Shown: positions 8,169 to 15,417 of the stretch, piece by piece
How the letters are laid out: each line of letters starts with the position of its first letter
How positions within the stretch are numbered: position 1 is the stretch's first letter
NCBI RefSeq assembly: GCF_004784465.1
Contig: NZ_SRRU01000002.1
Coordinates: forward strand, 372,001 to 436,000
Source: Streptomyces griseoluteus
GTDB lineage: Bacteria; Actinomycetota; Actinomycetes; Streptomycetales; Streptomycetaceae
Length of the DNA: 64,000 bases
Direction of reading: 5' to 3'
Program-made: the position numbers and the translations under genes
Notes under the pieces: model-generated
Databases searched by the model: none
What the model was told of the DNA's origin: nothing
Seen by the model: the letters and a program-made list of their open reading frames with translations, nothing else

Positions 8169-8839
8169 CCGAGCAGGACCCGATCAAGGTGATGGTGGTC
8201 GACGACCACCCCATGTGGCGCGACGCGGTCGCCCGCGACCTGGCCGAGTCCGGGCTGCACGTGGTCGCCACCGCCGGCGACGGCGAGCAGGCGGTGCGGC
8301 GGGCCAAGGCCGCCGCCCCCGACGTGCTGGTGCTCGACCTCAATCTGCCCGCCAAGCCCGGTGTGCAGGTCTGCAAGGAACTCATCGCCCACAACCCGGC
8401 CCTGCGCGTCCTGGTGCTCTCCGCCAGCGGCGAGCACGCCGACGTGCTGGAGGCCGTGAAGTCGGGCGCCACCGGCTATCTGCTGAAGTCGGCGTCGACC
8501 GGCGAACTGCTGGACGCGGTACGCCGTACCGCCGTCGGCGACCCGGTGTTCACCCCCGGCCTCGCCGGACTGGTCCTCGGCGAGTACCGGCGGCTGGCCG
8601 CCGAGCCCGCGCCGGCGCCCGAGGCGGGAGCGCCGGGCGCGCCCCGGCTCACCGAGCGGGAGACCGAGGTGCTCCGCCTGGTCGCCAAGGGCCTGAGCTA
8701 CAAGCAGATCGCGGAACGCCTGGTCATCTCGCACCGCACGGTCCAGAACCACGTCCAGAACACCCTCGGCAAGCTCCAGCTCCACAACCGGGTGGAACTG
8801 GTGCGGTACGCGATCGAGTGGGGCCTGGACGACGACTGA
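8165..8839 (+). CDS. NarL/LuxR-family response regulator
   Basis: A 224-residue regulator paired with the preceding sensor kinase. The receiver domain (residues 7-125) has the acidic pair VVDDHP at 13-14 and phosphoacceptor Asp58 in LVLDLNLP, followed by the switch Ser/Thr and a Lys in YLLKSAS. A Pro/Ala linker leads to a LuxR-type helix-turn-helix, LTERETEVLRLVAKGLS through ISHRTVQNHVQ, which binds DNA. ATG 8165 overlaps the kinase stop. Target genes cannot be read from the window. The next gene, pfkA, starts 88 bp downstream on the same strand. Confidence 0.93.
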   Translation: MTEQDPIKVMVVDDHPMWRDAVARDLAESGLHVVATAGDGEQAVRRAKAAAPDVLVLDLNLPAKPGVQVCKELIAHNPALRVLVLSASGEHADVLEAVKSGATGYLLKSASTGELLDAVRRTAVGDPVFTPGLAGLVLGEYRRLAAEPAPAPEAGAPGAPRLTERETEVLRLVAKGLSYKQIAERLVISHRTVQNHVQNTLGKLQLHNRVELVRYAIEWGLDDD

Positions 8840-8927
8840 TTCACCGGTTTCGCCCTTCCCACCTCGTTCTGTGACCTGTATCACCATTACCGTGGCTGAG
8901 TCGGTCATCGCGGCGAAGGGACGGACC

Positions 8928-9956
8928 ATGCGCGTGGGAGTGCTGACCGGGGGCGGCGACTGCCCGGGCCTGAACGCCGTCATCCGGGCCATAGTCCGCA
9001 AGGGGGTCCAGGAGTACGGCTACGACTTCACCGGCTTCCGGGACGGCTGGCGCGGCCCCCTCGAAGGCCGGACCGTCCCGCTCGACATCCCCGCCGTGCG
9101 GGGCATCCTCCCGCGCGGCGGCACCATCCTCGGCTCCTCGCGCACCAACCCGCTCCAGGCCGAGGACGGGGTGCGCCGGGTCCGGGAGAACCTCGCCGGG
9201 CAGGACATCGACGCGCTGATCGCCATCGGCGGCGAGGACACCCTCGGTGTCGCCGCCACCCTGTACGAGGAGCACGGCCTGCCCTGTGTGGGCGTGCCCA
9301 AGACCATCGACAACGACCTCTCCGGCACCGACTTCACCTTCGGCTTCGACACCGCCGTCAACATCGCCACCGAGGCCATCGACCGGCTGCACACCACCGC
9401 CGAGTCCCACATGCGGGTGCTGGTCTGCGAGGTGATGGGCCGGCACGCGGGCTGGATCGCCCTCCACTCCGGGCTCGCCGGCGGCGCCAACGTCATCCTC
9501 ATCCCCGAGCACCGCTTCGACCTGGACGAGGTGTGCGGCTGGATCACCTCCCGCTTCGAGGCGGCGTACGCCCCGATCGTGGTCGTCGCGGAGGGGGCGA
9601 TGCCGAGGGAGGGCGAGATGGTGCTCAAGGACGAGTCGCACGACTCCTTCGGGCACGTCCGGCTGTCCGGGGTGGGGGAGTGGCTGGCCAAGCAGATCGA
9701 GCGGCGCACCGGCAAGGAGGCCCGCACCACCGTGCTCGGGCACGTCCAGCGCGGCGGCACCCCGAGCGCCTTCGACCGCTGGCTCGCCACCCGCTTCGGG
9801 CTGCACGCCATCGACTGCGTCCACGAGGGTGACTTCGGCAAGATGGTCGCCCTCCAGGGCACCCGCATCGTGCGCATCCCGATCTCCGAGGCGACCGCCC
9901 GGCTGAAGACGGTCGACCCGGAGCTGTACGCGGAGGCCGGGGTGTTCTTCGGCTGA
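8928..9956 (+). CDS. pfkA: 6-phosphofructokinase
   Basis: The 342-residue enzyme converts fructose 6-phosphate to fructose 1,6-bisphosphate. Motifs include GGGDCPGLN at residues 8-16, GSSRTNP, the nucleotide or pyrophosphate loop IGGEDTLG, the catalytic PKTIDND, and MGRHAGWIA. GGEDT, rather than the bacterial ATP-type GGDGS, places it in the mixed group III enzymes. The Streptomyces members I recall as characterised use ATP, but phosphoryl donor choice is not certain from sequence. ATG 8928 has GAAGGGA nine bases upstream; the frame is open to 8871 without support. It converges on trpE(G) with a 6 bp gap and no obvious terminator. Confidence 0.95.
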   Translation: MRVGVLTGGGDCPGLNAVIRAIVRKGVQEYGYDFTGFRDGWRGPLEGRTVPLDIPAVRGILPRGGTILGSSRTNPLQAEDGVRRVRENLAGQDIDALIAIGGEDTLGVAATLYEEHGLPCVGVPKTIDNDLSGTDFTFGFDTAVNIATEAIDRLHTTAESHMRVLVCEVMGRHAGWIALHSGLAGGANVILIPEHRFDLDEVCGWITSRFEAAYAPIVVVAEGAMPREGEMVLKDESHDSFGHVRLSGVGEWLAKQIERRTGKEARTTVLGHVQRGGTPSAFDRWLATRFGLHAIDCVHEGDFGKMVALQGTRIVRIPISEATARLKTVDPELYAEAGVFFG

Positions 9957-9962
9957 CCCCCG

Positions 9963-11888
9963 CTACGAGCCGGTGCGTGCCGTCAGCAGCCCGGAGACCA
10001 ACTCCCGCACCAGATCCGCACCGTTGACGGTCAGCACCGACTCCGGGTGGAACTGCACCGACGCGAACCGGCCGGCGCGCAGCGCGTGCACCTCGCCGTC
10101 CGGCGTACGGCTCACCTCCACGCCGTGCGCGCCGAGTTCACGCGCGGCGTCGTCGTCGCAGCGGGCCGTGAAGCTGTTGTAGAAGCCGACCGTCTCCGGC
10201 CGTCCGAACAGGTCGATCACCGTCTGCGCCCCCTGGTACGGCACCCGCTTGCGGACGATGTCGAGCCCCAGCTCCGCGGCGATCAGCTCGTGCCCCAGGC
10301 ACACCCCGAGCACCCCGTGCCGGTGCTCGCGCAGCACGGTCGCCGTCAGCTCGCGCAGCCGACGCATCTTCGGGTCGGCCGCGTCCGAGGGGTCACCGGG
10401 GCCGGGCCCGAGCACCACCGGACCCTCGTGCGCCCGCACCGCCTCCGCGAGCCCCGGCTCGTCGAAGCGCCGTACGGTCACCTCCAGGCCGCCGGAGCGC
10501 AGGACGTGGGCGAGCATCGCGGTGAAGGTGTCCTCGCCGTCGACCACCAGCGCGTGCGCGCCCAGCGGGGCGGCCGGCTCCCGCATCCGCAGCCAGAACG
10601 GCGCCAGCGCCGAGCGGCGCCCGTCCAGCGCGGCCCGCACCCGCGGGTCGTCCGCCAGCCGGGGCCGCTCCCGCTCGGTGCGCGGCCGGGCGGGCCGTAC
10701 CCCGAGCGCGGCCAGCACGCCCGCCGCCTTCGCGTGGGTCTCGGCCACCTCGCCGGCCGGGTCCGAGCCGCGCACCAGGGTCGCGCCGACCGGCACGCTC
10801 AGCCGGCCGTCGGCGGCGATGTCGGCGGTACGGATCAGGATGGGGGAGTCCAGGGTGCGGGCGCCCCCGGCGTCCCGACCGAGCAGGGCGAGCGCGCCCG
10901 CGTAGTAGCCGCGCCCGGTGGGTTCGTACCGCTCGATGACCCGGCAGGCGTTCTGCACCGGCGAGCCGGTGACGGTCGCGGCGAACATGGTCTCGCGCAG
11001 CACGTCCCGGACGTCCAGCGAGGTCTTGCCGCGCAGCTCGTACTCGGTGTGCGCGAGGTGGGCCATCTCCTTCAGCCGGGGGCCGACCACCACCCCGCCC
11101 CGGTCGCCGACGGTGCACATCATCTTCAGTTCCTCGTCGACGACCATGGACAGCTCCTCGGTCTCCTTGGCGTCGGCGAGGAAGTCCAGCAGGTGCTCCG
11201 GGGTCGGCCCCTCGGGGGGATAGCGGTACGTCCCGCTGATCGGGTTCATCACCACGGTGCCGCCGGACATCCGCACATGGACCTCGGGGCTCGCCCCGAC
11301 CAGCGTGCGCCCACCCGTCACCCGCCCCCGCCCTTCCGGGGAAGGCCCTCCGGGCCCGTCCTGATTTCCGGTGTGCACCACGAACGTCCAGTACGCGCCC
11401 CGCTCGCCCGCCAGCAGCCGCCGGAACAGCGCGAGCGCGTCGGCCCGGGAGAAGCCGGGGATCTCGCCCCGGTAGGTCCGCCGGATCACGAAGTTGGCGC
11501 CCTCGCCCCGCCCGATCTCCTCGCGCAGCACCCGGCCGACGATCTCCCCGTACTCCGCGTCGGGCACGTCGAACCCGCCGTCCTCGACCCGCACCGGATG
11601 CGCGGGCAGGGTCTCCAGCGCCCGCTCGAGCGGCACCTCGTACGACTCCTCGGGGTGGAGCACCAGCAGCGGGGTGCCGTCGTCGCGGACGTCGAAGCCG
11701 CGCTCGCGGATCTGCCGGAACGGGATCAGTGCCAGGCCCTCGTCGGGCAGCTCGGCCAGCTCCTCGTGGGCGGTGACCGGGCCGAGCAGTACCTCCACCG
11801 AGGAGGTGTCCCGGCCGGGGGTGCGGCGGTGCAGCAGGGCGAAGGGGCGGCTGCCGTCGGCGAGACGGGCCAGGTCGGGCTGGGTCAT
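9963..11888 (-). CDS. trpE: Anthranilate synthase, fused components I and II
   Basis: A 641-residue single-chain enzyme converting chorismate and glutamine to anthranilate, the first committed step of tryptophan synthesis. The N-terminal two thirds is the chorismate-binding TrpE domain (IRRTYRGEIPGFSRAD, NPISGTYRYP, ATVTGSPVQNA). The C-terminal third is a class I glutamine amidotransferase with nucleophile Cys in LGVCLGHE and the His/Glu pair in VQFHPES. This TrpE(G) fusion also occurs in phenazine synthases, but the tryptophan attenuator upstream supports the primary pathway. The start is ATG 11888 with AGAGGA eight to ten bases upstream. It is expressed from the promoter beyond trpL and read divergently from aroH. 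Confidence 0.93.
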   Translation of the reverse strand: MTQPDLARLADGSRPFALLHRRTPGRDTSSVEVLLGPVTAHEELAELPDEGLALIPFRQIRERGFDVRDDGTPLLVLHPEESYEVPLERALETLPAHPVRVEDGGFDVPDAEYGEIVGRVLREEIGRGEGANFVIRRTYRGEIPGFSRADALALFRRLLAGERGAYWTFVVHTGNQDGPGGPSPEGRGRVTGGRTLVGASPEVHVRMSGGTVVMNPISGTYRYPPEGPTPEHLLDFLADAKETEELSMVVDEELKMMCTVGDRGGVVVGPRLKEMAHLAHTEYELRGKTSLDVRDVLRETMFAATVTGSPVQNACRVIERYEPTGRGYYAGALALLGRDAGGARTLDSPILIRTADIAADGRLSVPVGATLVRGSDPAGEVAETHAKAAGVLAALGVRPARPRTERERPRLADDPRVRAALDGRRSALAPFWLRMREPAAPLGAHALVVDGEDTFTAMLAHVLRSGGLEVTVRRFDEPGLAEAVRAHEGPVVLGPGPGDPSDAADPKMRRLRELTATVLREHRHGVLGVCLGHELIAAELGLDIVRKRVPYQGAQTVIDLFGRPETVGFYNSFTARCDDDAARELGAHGVEVSRTPDGEVHALRAGRFASVQFHPESVLTVNGADLVRELVSGLLTARTGS

Positions 11889-11963
11889 GGGGGTCCTCTT
11901 GCGTCGGGCGGTCCGGAAGCGGGGACGACGGACGCCGGTCGATGGGACGACCCCGGGAAACAC

Positions 11964-11990
11964 CGAAGGCCGCCCCTCGGGCGGCCTTCG
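11964..11990 (-). terminator. trp attenuator terminator hairpin
   Basis: A perfect 12-bp stem (11964-11975 with 11979-11990) with a 3-nt loop. On the minus strand it lies 25 nt after the leader peptide stop and 75 nt before trpE(G). It is followed by GTGTTTCCC, a short T-run. Readthrough would depend on ribosome stalling at the leader Trp codons. Confidence 0.85.
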
Positions 11991-12015
11991 CGGAAGTCTC
12001 GGTAGTGCGCGCGAA

Positions 12016-12072
12016 TCAGTGGGCCGCCGGAAAAGCGGTCCACCACCAGTTCTGGATCGACTGCGCGAACAT
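12016..12072 (-). CDS. trpL: trp leader peptide (18 aa, three tandem Trp)
   Basis: An 18-codon open frame, MFAQSIQNWWWTAFPAAH, lies between the promoter and the terminator hairpin of trpE(G). The three consecutive Trp codons at 12040-12048 are the sensor: scarcity of charged tRNA-Trp would stall the ribosome there and let a competing RNA structure form, releasing trpE(G) expression. No Shine-Dalgarno sequence precedes the ATG. Instead TAGGGT stands 7 nt upstream, so the leader is probably translated from a leaderless transcript. This agrees with published trp leaders in other Streptomyces. The peptide itself is not expected to have a function. Confidence 0.87.
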   Translation of the reverse strand: MFAQSIQNWWWTAFPAAH

Positions 12073-12085
12073 GGCGCCGACCCTA
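12073..12085 (-). promoter_or_regulatory. Likely -10 box for the trpL-trpE(G) transcript
   Basis: On the minus strand TAGGGT (12080-12085) is followed by 7 nt and then the leader ATG at 12072, placing the start site at the first codon. No good -35 hexamer is seen 16-19 nt upstream. Confidence 0.5.
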
Positions 12086-12181
12086 CCGCATCGGCCCGGC
12101 CCGGCGCGGGGAAAGGCGTCCACGGAGCAGTCACCCCGTCTCACCTTTCGAGCGGGGCGGGGAGCACCGGTTGCGACCCCG

Positions 12182-12194
12182 TAATGTTGAGAGG
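12182..12194 (+). promoter_or_regulatory. Likely -10 box for leaderless aroH
   Basis: TAATGT at 12182-12187 is followed by 7 nt and GTG 12195. The same 7 nt contain GAGAGG, which could instead serve as a ribosome site for the second GTG at 12201. Both readings are possible. Confidence 0.45.
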
Positions 12195-13550
12195 GTGACC
12201 GTGAACGCTGATTCCCGAGCCGTGGCCGCCGAGGCGACCTGGCGAGACCTGCCCGCGGCGCAGCAGCCCGAATACCCGGATACCGAGGCTCTGCGCGAAG
12301 TGATCGCGGAGCTGTCGACCTATCCGCCCCTCGTCTTCGCGGGCGAGTGCGACCAGTTGCGCGCCCGCCTGGCGGCCGTCGCCAAGGGCGAGGCGTTCCT
12401 GCTCCAGGGCGGCGACTGCGCCGAGTCCTTCGACGGAGTGAGTGCCGAGCACATCCGGGCCAAGGTCAAGACGATCCTGCAGATGGGCGCCGTGCTGACG
12501 TACGCCGCGTCCGTCCCGGTGGTCAAGGTCGGCCGGATCGCGGGCCAGTACTCCAAGCCGCGCTCCAAGCCCACCGAGACCCGTGACGGCGTGACCCTGC
12601 CGGTGTACCGGGGCGACTCCGTCAACGGCTTCGACTTCACCGAGAAGAGCCGCTACCCGGACCCCGAGCGGCTGAAGCGGATGTACCACGCCTCCGCCTC
12701 CACGCTGAACCTGGTCCGCGCCTTCACCACGGGTGGCTACGCCGACCTGCGCCAGGTGCACGCCTGGAACCAGGACTTCGTGAAGTCCTCGCCCTCCGGC
12801 CAGCGTTACGAGCAGCTGGCCCGCGAGATCGACCAGGCGCTGAACTTCATGCGGGCCTGCGGCGCGGAGCCGGAGGAGTTCAAGACCGTCGAGTTCTACT
12901 CCTCGCACGAGGCGCTGCTGCTGGACTACGAGTCGGCGCTGACCCGCGTGGACTCCCGCACCGGCAAGCTGTACGACGTCTCCGGCCACATGGTGTGGAT
13001 CGGTGAGCGCACCCGGCAGATGGACGGCGCGCACATCGAGTTCGCGTCCAAGATCCGCAACCCGATCGGCATCAAGCTCGGCCCGACCACCACGGCCGAG
13101 GACGCGCTGCGCTACATCGACCGTCTCGACCCCGACCGGGAGCCGGGCCGGCTGACGTTCATCGTCCGCATGGGCGCCGACAAGATCCGCGACCGGCTGC
13201 CCGAGCTGGTGGAGAAGGTCACGGCGTCCGGTGCCACGGTGGCCTGGGTGACCGACCCGATGCACGGCAACACCTTCGAGGCGGCCTCCGGGCACAAGAC
13301 CCGCCGCTTCGACGACGTGCTGGACGAGGTCAAGGGCTTCTTCGAGGTCCACAAGGGCCTGGGCACCCACCCCGGCGGCATCCACGTGGAGCTGACAGGC
13401 GACGACGTGACCGAGTGCGTGGGCGGCGGCGACGAGATCTTCGTCGACGACCTGCACCAGCGCTACGAGACGGCCTGCGACCCCCGGCTCAACCGCAGCC
13501 AGTCGCTGGATCTCGCCTTCCTGGTCGCGGAGATGTACCGGGACCAGTGA
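12195..13550 (+). CDS. aroH: 3-deoxy-7-phosphoheptulonate synthase, class II
   Basis: The 451-residue enzyme condenses phosphoenolpyruvate with erythrose 4-phosphate, the entry to the shikimate pathway. It belongs to the plant-type class II family. Seen in order are WRDLPAAQQPEYPD, LLQGGDCAESFD (metal-ligand Cys), GRIAGQYSKPRS, YRGDSVNGF, FYSSHEALLLDYE, and the terminal metal and phosphate sites DPMHGNTFE and HVELTGDDVTECVGG. GTG 12195 fits a leaderless start and the N-terminus MTVNA as I remember it from relatives; GTG 12201 is an alternative. It is divergent from the trpL-trpE(G) unit, so aromatic supply and tryptophan commitment share one control region. Confidence 0.95.
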   Translation: MTVNADSRAVAAEATWRDLPAAQQPEYPDTEALREVIAELSTYPPLVFAGECDQLRARLAAVAKGEAFLLQGGDCAESFDGVSAEHIRAKVKTILQMGAVLTYAASVPVVKVGRIAGQYSKPRSKPTETRDGVTLPVYRGDSVNGFDFTEKSRYPDPERLKRMYHASASTLNLVRAFTTGGYADLRQVHAWNQDFVKSSPSGQRYEQLAREIDQALNFMRACGAEPEEFKTVEFYSSHEALLLDYESALTRVDSRTGKLYDVSGHMVWIGERTRQMDGAHIEFASKIRNPIGIKLGPTTTAEDALRYIDRLDPDREPGRLTFIVRMGADKIRDRLPELVEKVTASGATVAWVTDPMHGNTFEAASGHKTRRFDDVLDEVKGFFEVHKGLGTHPGGIHVELTGDDVTECVGGGDEIFVDDLHQRYETACDPRLNRSQSLDLAFLVAEMYRDQ

Positions 13551-13577
13551 GTCCGCGGCGGCACGAAGCGTGAAGTG

Positions 13578-13605
13578 GGGCGCGGATCACACGAGATCCG
13601 CGCCC
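13578..13605. terminator. Hairpin downstream of aroH
   Basis: GGGCGCGGATC pairs perfectly with GATCCGCGCCC (11 bp) around the loop ACACGA. It begins 28 bp after the aroH stop and precedes the iron boxes of the next gene. There is no T-run. Confidence 0.7.
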
Positions 13606-13634
13606 TCGCGCTTCCCCGGCCCCCGATGCCTGGG

Positions 13635-13658
13635 TTAGGTTAGGTTTGCCTCACCGAG
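13635..13658. promoter_or_regulatory. Overlapping DmdR/IdeR-type iron boxes
   Basis: Two 19-bp windows, at 13635-13653 and 13640-13658, each match the Streptomyces iron box TTAGGTTAGGCTCACCTAA at about 15 of 19 positions. Iron-loaded DmdR/IdeR repressors bind such sites. The site lies 47 bp before the start of the bfd-like ferredoxin, where it would block transcription when iron is plentiful. Confidence 0.78.
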
Positions 13659-13704
13659 ATCCGGCGACGGCAGCGATCGGCGGTCCCGTCGGGAGGTGAA
13701 CCTG

Positions 13705-13953
13705 GTGTTCGTCTGCAGTTGCTTCGGCATCACCGAGCAGCAGGTCAAGCAGCACGCCGCGGACGGCGCCTGCACCCCGCGCCAGATCGCCTCCGCCTGC
13801 AAGGCCGGCACCGACTGCGGTGGCTGTGTCCGCCGCATCCAGGCCCTCCTGGGCCGGGGCGCCTGCCCGCGCCGCGAGCAGATCGCCGAGCGTCCGCCGG
13901 TGCTCGTCACCGCAGCCGAGGCACCCGTACGCCGCCTCGGTGACGCCGCCTGA
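13705..13953 (+). CDS. Bacterioferritin-associated ferredoxin-like (2Fe-2S) protein
   Basis: An 82-residue protein of the BFD-like [2Fe-2S] family. Cysteines 4 and 6 (FVCSCFG) and 38 and 41 (GTDCGGC) form the CxC...CxxC cluster site. In other bacteria Bfd binds bacterioferritin and reduces its stored ferric core to release iron. GTG 13705 was chosen because GGGAGG ends 8 nt upstream and relatives begin M(F/Y)VCSC. A GTG at 13696 overlaps the ribosome site. The upstream iron boxes predict expression under iron limitation, which suits a release factor. It converges on bfr with a 9-bp gap. Confidence 0.9.
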   Translation: MFVCSCFGITEQQVKQHAADGACTPRQIASACKAGTDCGGCVRRIQALLGRGACPRREQIAERPPVLVTAAEAPVRRLGDAA

Positions 13954-13962
13954 GGGTTGGGC

Positions 13963-14454
13963 TCAGCCCTCGGTGTCCGGCTGGACCTGCTCGATCACCG
14001 TGGACAGGTAGAGCGACTCGCCCAGCTTCTCGATCAGGTCGAGCTGGGTCTCCAGGTAGTCGATGTGCAGCTCCTCGTCGGCGAGAATCGTCTCGAAGAC
14101 GTTGGCCGAGGTGATGTCACCCTTGGCCCGCATGATCTCCACGCCCCGGCGCAGCCGGTCGATGGCCTCGACCTCGATCCGCCGGTCGGCCCGGAACATC
14201 TCGGTCACCGTCTGGCCGACCGAGACATGGAAGAGCCGCTGGTAGTTGGGCAGGCCGTCCAGCATCAGGATGCGGTCGGTCAGGGACTCCGCGTGCCGCA
14301 TCTCGTCGAAGGACTCGGCCCTGGTGTACCGGGCGAGCTTCGTCCACCCCTTGTGGTCCTGGAGCTTGGCGTGCAGGAAGTACTGGTTGATCGCGGTCAG
14401 CTCGGCGGTGAGCTGTTCGTTGAGCAGCTCGATGACCTCGGGGTCGCCTGACAT
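13963..14454 (-). CDS. bfr: Bacterioferritin
   Basis: This 163-residue subunit is expected to form the 24-mer haem-containing shell that oxidises and stores iron. All ferroxidase ligands of the family are in register: Glu18, Glu51, His54, Glu94, Glu127 and His130. The haem ligand Met52 is present in FDEMRHAE. The start is ATG 14454 with GGAAGGAG upstream. No iron box is visible before bfr, in contrast to the bfd-like gene. That fits opposite regulation of storage and release, although the bfr mechanism is not visible. It is divergent from the molybdopterin oxidoreductase gene. Confidence 0.97.
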   Translation of the reverse strand: MSGDPEVIELLNEQLTAELTAINQYFLHAKLQDHKGWTKLARYTRAESFDEMRHAESLTDRILMLDGLPNYQRLFHVSVGQTVTEMFRADRRIEVEAIDRLRRGVEIMRAKGDITSANVFETILADEELHIDYLETQLDLIEKLGESLYLSTVIEQVQPDTEG

Positions 14455-14543
14455 CGGGGTGGGCTCCTTCCGGACATTCCTGGCAGATCCTGCCGCATGA
14501 TTCCATCGGGGTCCCGAACCGTCCAGTAAGCGCACACTTAGTG

Positions 14544-14549
14544 GATAAT
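14544..14549 (+). promoter_or_regulatory. -10 box GATAAT upstream of the sulfite oxidase-like gene
   Basis: GATAAT matches the -10 consensus at five of six bases and lies 58 bp before ATG 14608. The hexamer 17 bp upstream (GTCCAG) is a weak -35. A partial dyad AGTAAGCG-CA-CACTTAGT at 14525-14542 fills the spacer and could be an operator. Confidence 0.45.
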
Positions 14550-14607
14550 GCCGGAAATGTCCCTGTGCTGGTCGGATGCACCCCGCCGGGTCTGTCAGGA
14601 TGGAGAC

Positions 14608-15240
14608 ATGGGTCATCCGGTGGAACGCGCGTCTGGAACGGGGGCAGCGCCAGATCTTCCGCCGGGGCAGCGGCTCCAGCGCGGCTGGCCGGTCACGCAC
14701 TACGGGCCCGTGCCCAAGTTCCGCCCCGAGCGCTGGGACTTCCGGGTCTTCGGCGCCACCGCCGACGGCGAGAAGCGGTCCTGGACCCACGAGGAGTTCA
14801 CCGCCCTGCCGTACGCCACCGTCGTGGCCGACCTGCACTGCGTGACGAAGTTCAGCATGCTCGGCGCGGAGTGGGGCGGAGTGCCCGCCCGCGCGATCCT
14901 CGACCTCGTCCCGCCCGCGCCCGAGGTCACCCATGTGATGGTGTGGGCCGAGTACGGCTTCAGCGCCAACCTGCGGCTGGCCGACTTCGCCGACGAGCGC
15001 GCCATCTTCGCCATCCACAAGGACGGCGAACTCCTCACCGCCGAGCACGGTTTCCCGGCCCGCCTGGTCGTCCCGCACCTGTACGCCTGGAAGGGCCCCA
15101 AGTGGGTCCGGGGCGTGGAGTACATGACCGCCGACCGCCGGGGCTTCTGGGAGCAGCGCGGGTACCACAACGTGGGCGACCCCTGGAAGGAACAGCGCTA
15201 CTCCTACCAGGAGGAGCCGGGCGACGGTCCGGAGCTGTAG
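14608..15240 (+). CDS. Sulfite oxidase-like molybdopterin oxidoreductase
   Basis: A 210-residue protein of the oxidoreductase molybdopterin-binding domain family. This is the YuiH-like group, shorter than true sulfite oxidases because haem and dimerisation domains are absent. The expected Mo-ligand Cys is in LHCVTKFS near residue 73, followed by WGGVPARAILD and a C-terminal GRAMP-like region GPKWVRGVEY. No twin-arginine or Sec signal is visible, so it appears cytoplasmic. ATG 14608 with GGAG upstream is preferred. An earlier ATG at 14548 would overlap the proposed -10 box. The electron donor and substrate are unknown. Its stop lies 12 bp before the inverted-repeat element. Confidence 0.85.
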   Translation: MGHPVERASGTGAAPDLPPGQRLQRGWPVTHYGPVPKFRPERWDFRVFGATADGEKRSWTHEEFTALPYATVVADLHCVTKFSMLGAEWGGVPARAILDLVPPAPEVTHVMVWAEYGFSANLRLADFADERAIFAIHKDGELLTAEHGFPARLVVPHLYAWKGPKWVRGVEYMTADRRGFWEQRGYHNVGDPWKEQRYSYQEEPGDGPEL

Positions 15241-15252
15241 CTCCGGGTGGCT

Positions 15253-15417
15253 CTAGGGTCTTTCGTTTGGATCAGGCCGGATCAGGGAGCGGGGTCTGGT
15301 GCCGTGCATCGCAAGGCGGAGGAGGGCGACATGGCGGAGCCATGGCAACCGACGACAACGCCGCGAGGCGCGGTGCCAGACCCCGCGAGCCCGGCAAGAT
15401 CCAAACGAGAGGCCCTA
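15253..15417. repeat. MITE-like inverted-repeat element, copy A
   Basis: A 165-bp intergenic element bounded by CTAG on both sides. The ends form terminal inverted repeats: the left end CTAGGGTCTTTCGTTTGGAT and the reverse complement of the right end differ at 2 of the first 21 positions. A second pairing, CGGGGTCTGG against CCAGACCCCG, lies inside. It aligns with copy B at 21112-21339 read on the other strand, sharing GAGCGGGGTCTGGTGC, GGCGGAGGAGGG, GACGACAACGC and GTGCCAGACCCC. No transposase is encoded. The right end contains the stop codon of nfo. It sits between two convergent genes and could act as a terminator as RNA. Confidence 0.8.

Noticed and set aside
15253..15417. Element A as a remnant insertion sequence with a transposase
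   Set aside because: Only 165 bp and no frame resembling a transposase; a non-autonomous palindromic repeat is the better description.
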